DNA of 64,000 nucleotides, taken from Peptostreptococcaceae bacterium VA2 (GTDB taxonomy: Bacteria > Bacillota > Clostridia > Peptostreptococcales > Peptostreptococcaceae). A program made the position numbers and the translations under genes. The notes beneath the pieces are model-generated. The model was not told the origin of the DNA and did no database searches. It was given only the letters and a program-made list of their open reading frames with translations. The DNA lies in NCBI GenBank assembly GCA_000686145.1, contig JMMB01000007.1:2170001-2234000 (forward strand), written 5' to 3'. Below, piece after piece: positions 49,030-58,209 of the stretch (its first letter is position 1; the number at the start of each line of letters is the position of its first letter).

Positions 49030-50376
49030 ATGTTTTTTATAAACAGTTTAATTCTTAATTCATATAAAAATATCTATCAATATTGTATATATAAACGCTT
49101 GAATATTGTGCTACTATTTAATATAGAGGGGAGTTGTTGGAATATTTCAAAAAATAAATTAATTATATCAATATCAATAATTTTAAGTATAATAGGAATT
49201 TCAATTTTCATAGCCCAGGCATATAAAAGCACAGATACATATTTAAAAAGAAATTATTCAAATTTAAATTTACAAGACGAAGATGACTTTTCAGGGCTAG
49301 AAATATTATCTGAAGATATAAAAAACAAAAAGATTATTTTTACAGGAGAACATCATAATTTAGCTGAAAATCATGATTTAAAGTTAAAGCTTTTAAAATA
49401 CTTTCAAAAAGAAATAGGTGTTAACTACTCATTAGAAGAAGTGGGATATGCTGATGCACACTTTTTAAATAAATACTTAGAAAGTGGAGATGAAACTATA
49501 CTAAGAGACTATTTTGATATTTATAAAAATCAAAAATACTATACGAAAGAAAGATATAATGATTTTGTTGAGATTTATAAATTTAATAAAACTTTACCCA
49601 AGGATAAACATATAAAGGTAGTAGGTGTTGATATTGCCTCTCAGGCTAACTATAATTATATAATTGATGTAATAAAGGATGAAGAAAAGTTAACTAATGA
49701 GCTAAAAGTATTAATAGATCAGTTATATGAATTTAAATATTATGTAAGAGGTGGATACAAAAATCTATTAAAAATTTTAAATAAACTTACTGAAGATATA
49801 GAGAATAATGAAGAAAAATACAAAGATATATTTAAAGAAGATTTTGAGGGATTTAAATTTGTAATAAGAAATTTAACTAATTTGAGCAAAGCACGTATAA
49901 GTGATAAAAATGACTATACCAATATAAGAGATAAGGGTATATATGAAAATTTCAAAATAATAGATTCTAAATTAGAAGATGCAGTATATTTTGGACAATG
50001 GGGAACTTCGCATATATTCCAAGATACATTTTATAGTAATGTTGATTTATCTGATATAAACTCTTTTGCATCATTATTAAATAAAGATAAGAAATATAAA
50101 GATAAAATATTATCTATAAGCTATGGATATTATTTTAAAGAATTGGAACTAGATCATAGTTACTCTTATATAGATGAAAGTTTATTTAAAGACTATATAC
50201 ACTCAAAATCAAAAGCAACTATATTTAGATTAAATAATAAAAAATCACCATTCAATAAAAAAACTATTAGTCCATTTTCAACAAATTCAAAGGATTATAA
50301 AGATAATCCAACCACCAACTATTTTCAGTATTTAATATTACTAAGAAATAGTGAAAAATCAAAATTTATAAGATAA
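49030..50376 (+). CDS. Membrane-anchored ChaN/EreA-like protein
   Basis: The frame gives up to 448 residues, but the ribosome site (GAGGGGAG at 49126-49133) lies inside it, and the codon at the right spacing is ATT (about 49143), which would give about 410 residues starting [M]SKNKLIISISIIL, a membrane anchor. The external domain has FTGEHHNLAENHDLKLKLLKYF (GEHHxxxEN), SLEEVGYADAHFL and YFGQWGTSHIF, a His/Glu pattern shared by erythromycin-esterase-like, ChaN and TIKI/TraB proteins. It may be an extracytoplasmic hydrolase or haem/metal-binding protein. No specific resistance role can be claimed. Confidence 0.6.
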   Translation: MFFINSLILNSYKNIYQYCIYKRLNIVLLFNIEGSCWNISKNKLIISISIILSIIGISIFIAQAYKSTDTYLKRNYSNLNLQDEDDFSGLEILSEDIKNKKIIFTGEHHNLAENHDLKLKLLKYFQKEIGVNYSLEEVGYADAHFLNKYLESGDETILRDYFDIYKNQKYYTKERYNDFVEIYKFNKTLPKDKHIKVVGVDIASQANYNYIIDVIKDEEKLTNELKVLIDQLYEFKYYVRGGYKNLLKILNKLTEDIENNEEKYKDIFKEDFEGFKFVIRNLTNLSKARISDKNDYTNIRDKGIYENFKIIDSKLEDAVYFGQWGTSHIFQDTFYSNVDLSDINSFASLLNKDKKYKDKILSISYGYYFKELELDHSYSYIDESLFKDYIHSKSKATIFRLNNKKSPFNKKTISPFSTNSKDYKDNPTTNYFQYLILLRNSEKSKFIR

Positions 50377-50415
50377 AAAGGTTCATTTTCTATTAATATT
50401 TTAGTGAACACAAAA

Positions 50416-50440
50416 AAGCACTTAGATATTCTAAGTGCTT
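50416..50440. terminator. Terminator between convergent genes
   Basis: AAGCACTTAG and CTAAGTGCTT arms with a 5-base loop. Confidence 0.8.
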
Positions 50441-50477
50441 AGTATTTTCCTATATTTTTGAATTAACACAAAATAAA

Positions 50478-50717
50478 TCAATTATTATTTATTTTAAATA
50501 AAGATATTATACTTATAAAAAATATCAATCCCATTTGTATCCAACTAAAGCTATTCCATAGTTCCCCACCATATACAGCAACAGGAGATGTATTGAAATT
50601 ATCTGAATAAATTGCAACATTAATAAACAACTTAGCTGAAATCATTAAACAGACAAAACTTAATATAAATATTGTTATATATATTTTTTTGTTACTAATT
50701 TTAAATTTATTGTACAT
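50478..50717 (-). CDS. Small membrane protein
   Basis: 79 residues with two membrane segments (about 10-33 and 55-75) and an external stretch YSDNFNTSPVAVYGGELW between them. AAGGA precedes the ATG. I recognise no family. Monocistronic, convergent with the ChaN/EreA-like gene. Confidence 0.5.
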   Translation of the reverse strand: MYNKFKISNKKIYITIFILSFVCLMISAKLFINVAIYSDNFNTSPVAVYGGELWNSFSWIQMGLIFFISIISLFKINNN

Positions 50718-50882
50718 ATTTGATTAATTCCTTTCGTATTCTTTCAGTTTGTAATAATTTTACAATAATTACCATAATAATCGACTTTCAATTTAATGCA
50801 AAGTTCGACAAAACACTAATCGGAATTTTAAAATCAGTATTTATTAACTACACCCTAAAAATACATTTAAGACTTTAATATT

Positions 50883-51029
50883 TTACTTATTATTCAATAC
50901 ATCTATAAACCATTCATTAAGTTCTTCTCTTATGTAATAAACTTCTCCGTCAATAGTTATACTTGGTATATTAGGATATTTAGCTGTAAAAGTTTCAACT
51001 TGCTTTTTTGATATTCCAAGCCATTCCAT
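50883..51029 (-). CDS. Small excisionase-like helix-turn-helix protein
   Basis: 48 residues, MEWLGISKKQVETFTAKYPN then IPSITIDGEVYYIREELNEW, with the compact winged HTH pattern of excisionase/HTH_17 proteins (LGISKKQVE recognition part; YIREELNEW wing end). It starts with ATG after AGGAAAGGG. Such proteins are usually part of mobile elements, but no integrase gene is near, so this is either a remnant or an independent small regulator. Confidence 0.55.
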   Translation of the reverse strand: MEWLGISKKQVETFTAKYPNIPSITIDGEVYYIREELNEWFIDVLNNK

Positions 51030-51145
51030 TTCTAATGCCCTTTCCTATAAAACATCCTGCATGTTAATTATTTACAATAGAGTATACATAATGTTATACT
51101 AATTGGATATGAAAATATATTCAATCACATTAGGAGGCAGTTTAA

Positions 51146-52102
51146 ATGACGTTTTTAATATTAATACTAGGATTCATATTCCTTATAAAAGGTGCTGATT
51201 TGTTCGTCGAGGGAGCAGCATCTATAGCTAGAAAATTCAATGTCCCATCTATGATTATAGGTCTTACTATAGTAGCAATGGGAACTAGTGCACCAGAAGC
51301 TGCGGTAAGTATTACCTCATCACTAGCAGGTCAAAACGATATGAGTGTTGCTAACATTGTCGGGTCTAATTTCTTTAATATACTTATAGTTCTTGGAGTT
51401 TCATCTATAATCGCAAAATTACCAGTTGAAAAAAATACTCTAAAAAAAGATTCTCCTTTTTTAATAATTGTAAGTGCAATGCTATTATTCTTTGCAATAG
51501 ACTTTAATATAAGTAGAATAGAAGGAATTTTATTCTTAGTAGTATTTACTTATTTCTTAATATCGACTATAAAAAGTGCAAAAAAATCTACTAGCAAGGA
51601 ACATGTATCAGGTGGAGAAACAGCTGTAGCTATAGAAACTACGGCAGTTAAAGAAGTTCCTATGCTAACTACTATAATATTAAGTATAGTTGGAATCGTT
51701 GGTATAGTACTTGGTGGTGATATGGTTGTTAAATCAGCTACTACTATTGCTACTTCATTTGGTATGAGCCCTAACTTAGTTGGATTAACTATAGTTGCAG
51801 TAGGTACTTCTCTACCTGAATTTGTAACATCAGTTATAGCTACTAAAAAGGGTGAAACTGAAATTGCTATAGGTAATGTTATAGGTTCAAATATATTTAA
51901 TATACTTTTAATTTTAGGACTAGCAAGTACTATAAGCCCTATAACTATAAGTACATTAGCTATTTTTGACATAATATTTATGTTAGCTATAACTATTCTT
52001 TTACACATATTTATGAAAAGAGATAAATCTCTTGTTAAAGGTGAAGGTATTATTTTAATAGTACTATATGTATTATATATGGCTTACACTATAATGAGAT
52101 AA
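51146..52102 (+). CDS. Calcium/sodium antiporter (YrbG-like)
   Basis: 318 residues with ten membrane segments in two inverted repeats, each with the CaCA alpha-repeat: GTSAPEAAVSI and GSNFFNI in the first half, GTSLPEFVTSV and GSNIFNI in the second. It exchanges Ca2+ (or another cation) for Na+ or H+ across the cytoplasmic membrane. AGGAGG precedes the ATG. Monocistronic, with its own terminator at 52118-52149. Confidence 0.92.
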   Translation: MTFLILILGFIFLIKGADLFVEGAASIARKFNVPSMIIGLTIVAMGTSAPEAAVSITSSLAGQNDMSVANIVGSNFFNILIVLGVSSIIAKLPVEKNTLKKDSPFLIIVSAMLLFFAIDFNISRIEGILFLVVFTYFLISTIKSAKKSTSKEHVSGGETAVAIETTAVKEVPMLTTIILSIVGIVGIVLGGDMVVKSATTIATSFGMSPNLVGLTIVAVGTSLPEFVTSVIATKKGETEIAIGNVIGSNIFNILLILGLASTISPITISTLAIFDIIFMLAITILLHIFMKRDKSLVKGEGIILIVLYVLYMAYTIMR

Positions 52103-52117
52103 ATTGTATAAATAAGA

Positions 52118-52149
52118 AAGACCTAAATTATATTAATAATTAGGTCTTT
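52118..52149 (+). terminator. Terminator after the antiporter gene
   Basis: AAAGACCTAAATT and AATTAGGTCTTT arms, then T6. Confidence 0.85.
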
Positions 52150-52196
52150 TTTTATTGCACAGGAAATTTTTTAATATTTTATAAGTCACTTTTTAT

Positions 52197-54152
52197 TTAT
52201 ATTATATGTTTTATATAGTTTATAAAATCATTGAAATCACTACTTTTGATTAGTTTACTTGTAGTTTGTATATCAACTATATTTCTATAAAGCTTTTCTA
52301 AACTTAGCTTCCACTCTTTTTGTTCATGATTTGCCATACCTATTAATATTACAATCTGTACTTGTTTTTTATCCCACAAAATACTTTTTTTCAAAATCAA
52401 AACGCATATAAATGATTCTTTTATATCACTATGCATAGTATGAGGTATTGCTACCAAATCGCCGATTTCTGTACTTGATATTTTTTCTCTTTTGAAAAAT
52501 TCTCTTTGAATTTCACTATTTATATATCCTCTATCCACAAGTTTATCAGTCATAAACTTTATAGCTTCTGATTTATTTGTTATATTTGAATTCATAAAAA
52601 ACAAATCTTCTTTAAATCTTTTATCAAGTGAAATTTCACTACTTTGGACATCATTAATTTTACTTTTTATATTTCGTATTTCTTCTTCGTCTAATAGATT
52701 TTTGACATAAACAATTCTATCCTTATTTATGCTATCTAGCTTCATAGTACTGATAACAAAATCTAGTACACTTAATAATTTTTCATCAAATTCATACCAA
52801 GGAATCGTATCTACAATTATAAGTTGATTTCCAAATTGTTTTTGTAATTTCACCTTTAATAAAAGAGATGTTCCTGCACCTGTTGAGCATATTATTATTA
52901 CTTTTTTGACTTTTCTTTCTTTATTTATCTCAAGCCTTCTCATAGATGCTTCAAGGTGTAGAGATAAAAACCCTACATCATCTTCACATAATCTTATTCC
53001 TGTATTTTTCTTGATAATATCATTTGCTAATATTCCCATTCCAAATGAAAATGGATAATTAGACTTTATATTATTTAACATTTCATTTTCGATTTTTATA
53101 TTATATTTAGCTCTATTTATTGCACCTTTGATGTGAGACACTAAAAAATCCTTTAAAATATCATCACTATCTAAATTAACACCAAAGTTTATATCTATAG
53201 CATTTATAATTTCTTCTACTAACTTATAATTCATTAGGTCTTGTGTATTTAACATAGATAAAATTTCGTATTTGCTTTTAACAATAGTATTGCTTGATAA
53301 AATATGTTTTGTAATAAACACTATATCTGATTCTGGCAATAAAATATCAAATCTATCTTTTATGTCACTACATATTTTTTCACTAATATATGAACTAGAT
53401 TCATTCTTTATTTTATCCATATATTCTCTTTGATATTGTATTTTTTTATTATATGATTCTCTTAATATACAGATTTGTATACAGTTCATTAGATTTTTAT
53501 AAGAAACATCTGTTAATCTTAGTTTGAATTTTATAATATTTTCTCTTATTATTTGAGATATATCATCTTTACTTATTGAGCTTACTTTATTTTCGTATAT
53601 GCTATTAAACGTTTGCTTAAATAATTGAGATTTTTGTAATTGTTTATTTATATAATACCTAATATATTCTTCTTCTCCATCTAACATTATTCCTTTGTTA
53701 GAAACTTTAGCTATTGATAATTTGTATTTTTCAAGTTTTTCTTTTACGATTTTCAAATCATTTTTTAGAGATGATATGCTTATAAACAAGCTATCTGCTA
53801 ATTCTATTTGAGTTATATACTCTGTGTTTTCTAAATTATTTTTAAGAAGTATAAAAATTATAAAGTTGTATCTTTCCTCTTTAGTTAAATAATCACTTTC
53901 AAGATTATTTACTTTCTTTTTTATAAGTTTATTAAAGAGTTCTATATCTTCTATATTTAATCTGTATCCTTTTCCTTTTTGTGAAGATATATTTATTCCT
54001 TTATCTTTAAAGGTTTTATTAATTTCCTTAATATCATTTCTTACCGTCCGAGATGATACATTTATAGCAGAGCATAGTTTATCAGATGTAATAATATCTT
54101 TTTTGTTAAATAAAATCTCTAGTATCTCCTGTTGCCTATTATTGATGACCAT
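52197..54152 (-). CDS. PRD-containing transcriptional regulator (ManR/MtlR type)
   Basis: About 651 residues from the ATG of VINNRQQEIL (the longer frame has no better site). Domains in order: HTH_11 (about 1-60, DKLCSAINVSSRTVRNDI), a second HTH (about 90-140), two PRD modules (about 180-400, with conserved His in SHIKGA and LSLHLEA), a PTS EIIB-like domain (about 410-490, ICSTGAGTSLLL with its cysteine) and a C-terminal EIIA-like domain (VAIPHTMH). Such regulators are activated or silenced by phosphorylation through the PTS. It is the last gene of the mannose/fructose operon. Confidence 0.85.
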   Translation of the reverse strand: MVINNRQQEILEILFNKKDIITSDKLCSAINVSSRTVRNDIKEINKTFKDKGINISSQKGKGYRLNIEDIELFNKLIKKKVNNLESDYLTKEERYNFIIFILLKNNLENTEYITQIELADSLFISISSLKNDLKIVKEKLEKYKLSIAKVSNKGIMLDGEEEYIRYYINKQLQKSQLFKQTFNSIYENKVSSISKDDISQIIRENIIKFKLRLTDVSYKNLMNCIQICILRESYNKKIQYQREYMDKIKNESSSYISEKICSDIKDRFDILLPESDIVFITKHILSSNTIVKSKYEILSMLNTQDLMNYKLVEEIINAIDINFGVNLDSDDILKDFLVSHIKGAINRAKYNIKIENEMLNNIKSNYPFSFGMGILANDIIKKNTGIRLCEDDVGFLSLHLEASMRRLEINKERKVKKVIIICSTGAGTSLLLKVKLQKQFGNQLIIVDTIPWYEFDEKLLSVLDFVISTMKLDSINKDRIVYVKNLLDEEEIRNIKSKINDVQSSEISLDKRFKEDLFFMNSNITNKSEAIKFMTDKLVDRGYINSEIQREFFKREKISSTEIGDLVAIPHTMHSDIKESFICVLILKKSILWDKKQVQIVILIGMANHEQKEWKLSLEKLYRNIVDIQTTSKLIKSSDFNDFINYIKHII

Positions 54153-54305
54153 AATTAATAACACCCACTTCTTCATTAGTTTATCTTTTTGAAATTTATT
54201 AATACACTTATTTTAAACTAATTCTAGGTATGTTAATATACTAAAAGGATTTAGGTTTAGCATTTTTTTAAATACTTTACCTAAATCCTAAAAATATACT
54301 AATTC

Positions 54306-54755
54306 TTAACCAACTATTCTTTCTAAAAGCAGCTTTTCTGCTTCTCCATTAGTTTCTACTTTTAATAATTCTTCTTTAAAATCGTCGTCCATTAAAGAAA
54401 TAGCTAACATTTTTAATATTTGTAAGTGATCATTGTTTCCACCATCTGGTACAGCTATTAAAAATATTAAGTTTGCAGGCTCATCATCTAAACTCTCCCA
54501 GTCTATTGGGTTAGACATTTTTGCAAATGCTACTGTTGGAACTCTTACTCCACTAGATTTCCCATGTGGAATAGCTACTCCTTCTCCTATACCTGTTGTA
54601 GACATTGCTTCTCTAGCCATTACTGCACTTATATATTCATCTTTATCATTTAAATTCTCTTGTATTAATGAAGCTAGATATTTTATTGTTTCCTCTTTTG
54701 TAGTTGTTTTTGCATCTAAATCTATAAATTTAGCATTAAATAATTGATTTGACAT
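54306..54755 (-). CDS. PTS fructose/mannitol-type EIIA
   Basis: 149 residues of the EIIA-Ntr/fructose class with phosphorylated H64 in GEGVAIPHGKS. It accepts phosphate from HPr and passes it to the EIIB domain of the adjacent EIIBC protein. AGGAGG precedes the ATG. It lies 25 bp after the EIIBC gene in the operon. Confidence 0.9.
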   Translation of the reverse strand: MSNQLFNAKFIDLDAKTTTKEETIKYLASLIQENLNDKDEYISAVMAREAMSTTGIGEGVAIPHGKSSGVRVPTVAFAKMSNPIDWESLDDEPANLIFLIAVPDGGNNDHLQILKMLAISLMDDDFKEELLKVETNGEAEKLLLERIVG

Positions 54756-54780
54756 TTCTTTGCCTCCTGGTTTTTATATG

Positions 54781-56181
54781 TTAATTTTGAACTTTTTTCA
54801 TTTTTTTAGCTTTTAAGAAGTTAACCATAAGTGCTGTTACTATAGACCCTGCTGCTATTGCAACAAAGAACATTAACACACCATCTACAGCTCCCATTAA
54901 CGCTACTATTGGTCCACAGTGAGGCACTATGTTTGTAACTCCAGAAAACATTGCTATATTACCTGCTACTACTGCTCCTACCATTATTGAAGGTATAACT
55001 CTTAGTGGGTCAACTGATGCAAAAGGTATTGCACCTTCTCCTATCCCACAAAATCCCATAAGCAGTGCAGCTTTTCCTGCATCTATCTCATCTTGAGAGT
55101 ATAATTTTTTATTTATAAGTGTTGCTAATCCCATTCCTAATGGAGGTATTACTCCTGAAGCTCCTATTGAACCCATTATCAAAGCATTTCCTGATGTTAA
55201 CATAGATACACCGAATAAGAATGCTACTTTATTTACAGGTCCACCCATATCAAATGCCATCATTGCACCTAATAAACTTGCTATTACTATTGTTTGAGAC
55301 CCTGAAAGACTTGTTAATAAATCTGTTAATCCTGAGAATATTGAAGCTATAGGTTGTCCTAATACTAATATAAACGCTAATCCAACTACTAATGTTGATA
55401 TTATAGGAATAACTATTATTGGCATTATTGGTTTAAACATTTGAGGAACTTTTAAGTTCTTTAACCATTTTGCTATATACCCTGCTAAGAATCCTGTTAT
55501 AATTCCACCTAAGAATCCTGCACTAACTTCTGAACCATAAAAATGACCATTTGCTGCTATATATCCACCTATCATACCTGGTACTAATCCTGGTCTATCA
55601 GCTATTGAGTATGCGATATATCCTGATAGTATAGGTACCATAAACGTAAATCCTGCAGCTCCAATAGCTTCTATATGTTTCCAAAAGCTACCATCTGGTA
55701 TTACTAATCCTGCATCAGTTGGTTTTCCACCAAGTGCTAATGCTATTGCTATTAACAGTCCTCCTACCACTACAAATGGTATCATAAATGATACTCCACC
55801 CATTAAGTGCTTATAAAATCCTGGTTGTTTAGAATTCATTTTATTATCATTGCTAGATTTTATTGATTTATTTACTGAAACCTTATTATCTATAAACATT
55901 TGTATTAAATTTTCTGGTTCTTTTATTGCTTTACTTATTGGACATTCTAGAATTTTTTTACCTTGGAATCGGTCTAAGTTAACAGTTTTGTCAGCTGCTA
56001 TTATTATTCCATCAGCTTCTTTTATTTCTTTTTCTGTTAATTCATTTTCCACACCTGTTGATCCTTGTGTCTCTACTTTAATGTCTATACCCATTTTTTT
56101 TCCCATTTTCATAAGCTTCTCAGCTGCTATATAAGTGTGGGCAATTCCAACAGGACAAGATGTTATTGCTAAAAGTTTCAT
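54781..56181 (-). CDS. PTS fructose-family EIIBC
   Basis: 466 residues. EIIB domain (1-100) with the phosphocysteine C9 in TSCPVGIAHTYIAAE; linker; EIIC domain with nine or ten membrane segments (MGGVSFMIPFVVVGGLLIA, AYSIADRPGLVPGMIGGYIA, GFCGIGEGAIPFA). The neighbours (phosphomannose isomerase, ManR-type regulator) indicate that mannose, or a 2-epimer of fructose class sugars, is the substrate, rather than fructose itself, because no 1-phosphofructokinase gene is present. AGGAGG precedes the ATG. Confidence 0.88.
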   Translation of the reverse strand: MKLLAITSCPVGIAHTYIAAEKLMKMGKKMGIDIKVETQGSTGVENELTEKEIKEADGIIIAADKTVNLDRFQGKKILECPISKAIKEPENLIQMFIDNKVSVNKSIKSSNDNKMNSKQPGFYKHLMGGVSFMIPFVVVGGLLIAIALALGGKPTDAGLVIPDGSFWKHIEAIGAAGFTFMVPILSGYIAYSIADRPGLVPGMIGGYIAANGHFYGSEVSAGFLGGIITGFLAGYIAKWLKNLKVPQMFKPIMPIIVIPIISTLVVGLAFILVLGQPIASIFSGLTDLLTSLSGSQTIVIASLLGAMMAFDMGGPVNKVAFLFGVSMLTSGNALIMGSIGASGVIPPLGMGLATLINKKLYSQDEIDAGKAALLMGFCGIGEGAIPFASVDPLRVIPSIMVGAVVAGNIAMFSGVTNIVPHCGPIVALMGAVDGVLMFFVAIAAGSIVTALMVNFLKAKKMKKVQN

Positions 56182-56227
56182 AGTTTGCCTCCTGATTTAA
56201 TGTAGTTTTTTAAATGATTGCTTCGTT

Positions 56228-56286
56228 TATAGCTTTATTGTATAATTTTGCAAACGCTTTTCATAGTCAATCTTTTTCCTCTTTAA
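56228..56286 (-). promoter_or_regulatory. Promoter-operator of the EIIBC gene, with cre-like site
   Basis: Read on the minus strand: TTAAAGAGGAAAAAG box, about 30 bp, then a TATAC/TATAAT-type -10 and AATAAAGCT. It closely resembles 58089-58146 upstream of the isomerase gene, with one gap. TGAAAAGCGTTTGCA (56249-56263) is a cre-like dyad present only here. Confidence 0.65.
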
Positions 56287-56295
56287 GGGGATTTA

Positions 56296-58044
56296 TTAAC
56301 CCCTTACATATGCCTTTAATGTTGCTATTTCTTTTCCTTGTGACTTCCCATAAGGTGTTATTGTGTATTCATCTACACAAGCCGGTATTATAAATGTTTC
56401 TGCATAATGTACTACAAACTTTTCAAATTTATTAGTTGGACTCTCTACTATTGCTTCTTCACCTTCTACTAAATTAAGCATATTTACACTATCATGTGTT
56501 TTGTGTTTAACTTCTTTTGAGAACCAATGTCTTCTAGTTTCAATAAATTCTCTTTCGTGTAATCCTGTTTTTTCTTCTTTTAATCCTTCTATATCTTGTA
56601 TTACAGTTATATCATTTACTAAGTTTTCCTCTACCCACTTTGTAGTTCTATCCCATTGAATGTTCTTTTCTCCATGGTTTAGATGTATTGGTCTAGGTAA
56701 TCCGTCTAAACCTACTCTATCCCAGTCCCAAAGCTTAAAAGTAAATATATATGGTGTTGAACTTATCTCTAGTATCATAGTGTTTTTGCCTGAACAATGA
56801 ACAGTTCCTGCTGGTATTAAGAAATGGTCGTGCTTTTTAGCTTTAAACTTATTTATATACTTTTCATCAGGGAAAGTTATTTCGCCACTTTCAGCTTTTC
56901 TTAAATCAGAAATCATTTCTTCTTTTTCAATTCCCTCTTTTAATCCAAGATAAACCACACCATCATCTAAACCATCTAATATATAGTAACTTTCATCTTG
57001 TGTATAGTGCATTCCAAATTTCTCTTGTATATATTCTGTAAGAGGATGTACTTGTAGAGATAAGTTTTGCCCTCCTATTGTATCTAAAAAGTCAAATCTA
57101 ATAGGGAACTCTGCTCCAAATCTTGCATGTACTTTATCTCCTAAAAGATTTCTTGGTTTAGTTAATACTAAGTCAATAGCTGGTATTTCAACGTTTATTC
57201 CTTCAAAATCAAGGTATAAGCTATTTTCCTCTGGTACTCCATCAAAGCTCCATGCAAAGTTTTCTTTTTCTTTATCTAACCCACATACCGACTTCATCCA
57301 TTGTCCACCCCATACACCTGGGTCAAAATATGGAACAACTCTAAATGGTTCTTTGGATATTTTTTCTAAAGCACCTTTAAAGGCATCCTTTGTTATCATT
57401 TTAGGGTTGTCTTTTTTATTTGTATCTAATAGATAGTCCATTTTCTCAAACACAGACTTTTTATGTCTATCCATAGCTCTCCACTCTAAGAAGAATCCTC
57501 TTTTATACTTTCTTAGTATGTCTTCACTACCGTTATCCGTTTTCCAATTTCCCATTCCTTTTCTGTATCTAGTTTGAATTTCCCATCTTGCTAAATCTGC
57601 AAATACAGTTATATCACCATCATAGATTAATGATGCTCCTACTCCATAAACTAAAACAATTCCAGAGTTTATATTTTCTATTTCTAATTTTACTTTTTCA
57701 ATATCTTCTTCTTTAAAAAAGTCTGATAATACTTTAGTATTCATTATTCCAAATACTCTATCATCTGTTAAAAAATCTTTTGCTATATTATCTATTTCTT
57801 CACTACTCATAGCGACATCATCAGATTTTATTGTAAGAATTGGATTTAATTTAGAAAATGCATTATATATTTCTTCTAAATCAACCCCCATATAGCAGTC
57901 AACTACTACTACCTGCTTTTTATTATCACTACATTTTAGCTTTACTGCTTCTAAAATGTTTTCATATCCTTTGAATGATTGATCTTTATATCCTTTTATA
58001 TGTTTAGTTGGGTACTTATCATAATTATTATATTTATTAAACAT
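56296..58044 (-). CDS. manA: Class I mannose-6-phosphate isomerase with N-terminal extra domain
   Basis: 582 residues, far longer than the usual ~310. The C-terminal half (from about 240, VVPYFDPGVWGGQW) is a type I PMI with zinc motifs LSLQVHPLTEYIQEKFG (QVHP) and HDHFLIPAGTVHCSG, and the C-terminal cupin-like part. It interconverts mannose-6-P and fructose-6-P. The N-terminal ~240 residues (VVVVDCYMGVDLEEIYNAF, FADLARWEIQTRYRKG, GFFLEWRAMDRHKK) form a separate domain that resembles a kinase-like fold lacking a clear P-loop. AGGGAG precedes the ATG. First gene of the PTS locus. Confidence 0.85.
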   Translation of the reverse strand: MFNKYNNYDKYPTKHIKGYKDQSFKGYENILEAVKLKCSDNKKQVVVVDCYMGVDLEEIYNAFSKLNPILTIKSDDVAMSSEEIDNIAKDFLTDDRVFGIMNTKVLSDFFKEEDIEKVKLEIENINSGIVLVYGVGASLIYDGDITVFADLARWEIQTRYRKGMGNWKTDNGSEDILRKYKRGFFLEWRAMDRHKKSVFEKMDYLLDTNKKDNPKMITKDAFKGALEKISKEPFRVVPYFDPGVWGGQWMKSVCGLDKEKENFAWSFDGVPEENSLYLDFEGINVEIPAIDLVLTKPRNLLGDKVHARFGAEFPIRFDFLDTIGGQNLSLQVHPLTEYIQEKFGMHYTQDESYYILDGLDDGVVYLGLKEGIEKEEMISDLRKAESGEITFPDEKYINKFKAKKHDHFLIPAGTVHCSGKNTMILEISSTPYIFTFKLWDWDRVGLDGLPRPIHLNHGEKNIQWDRTTKWVEENLVNDITVIQDIEGLKEEKTGLHEREFIETRRHWFSKEVKHKTHDSVNMLNLVEGEEAIVESPTNKFEKFVVHYAETFIIPACVDEYTITPYGKSQGKEIATLKAYVRG

Positions 58045-58088
58045 AACTTAATCTCCCTCCATGTCATTTATGTATTTGCTATCTTTTA

Positions 58089-58146
58089 CAGCTTTATTAT
58101 ATATTTTTTTATGTATTTTATCATAGATAGACTTTTTCCTCTTTAA
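58089..58146 (-). promoter_or_regulatory. Promoter-operator of the isomerase gene
   Basis: Contains the same TTAAAGAGGAAAAAG box, CTATGATAAA, and ATATAATAAAGCT as 56228-56286, at the same spacing. The shared box is the candidate site of the PRD regulator. Confidence 0.6.
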
Positions 58147-58209
58147 CTGGAAATATTGTGTTTGCAAAAAAAAAGTAGAATCTAATGATCCCACTTTCTT
58201 TAAATACAA

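Noticed and set aside
49030-50376. Macrolide resistance esterase
   Set aside because: Only the general His/Glu pattern is shared; the membrane anchor and overall sequence do not justify a resistance call.
51550-52008. 152-codon minus-strand frame
   Set aside because: It is antisense to the antiporter gene; its hydrophobic composition mirrors the membrane segments of the real gene.
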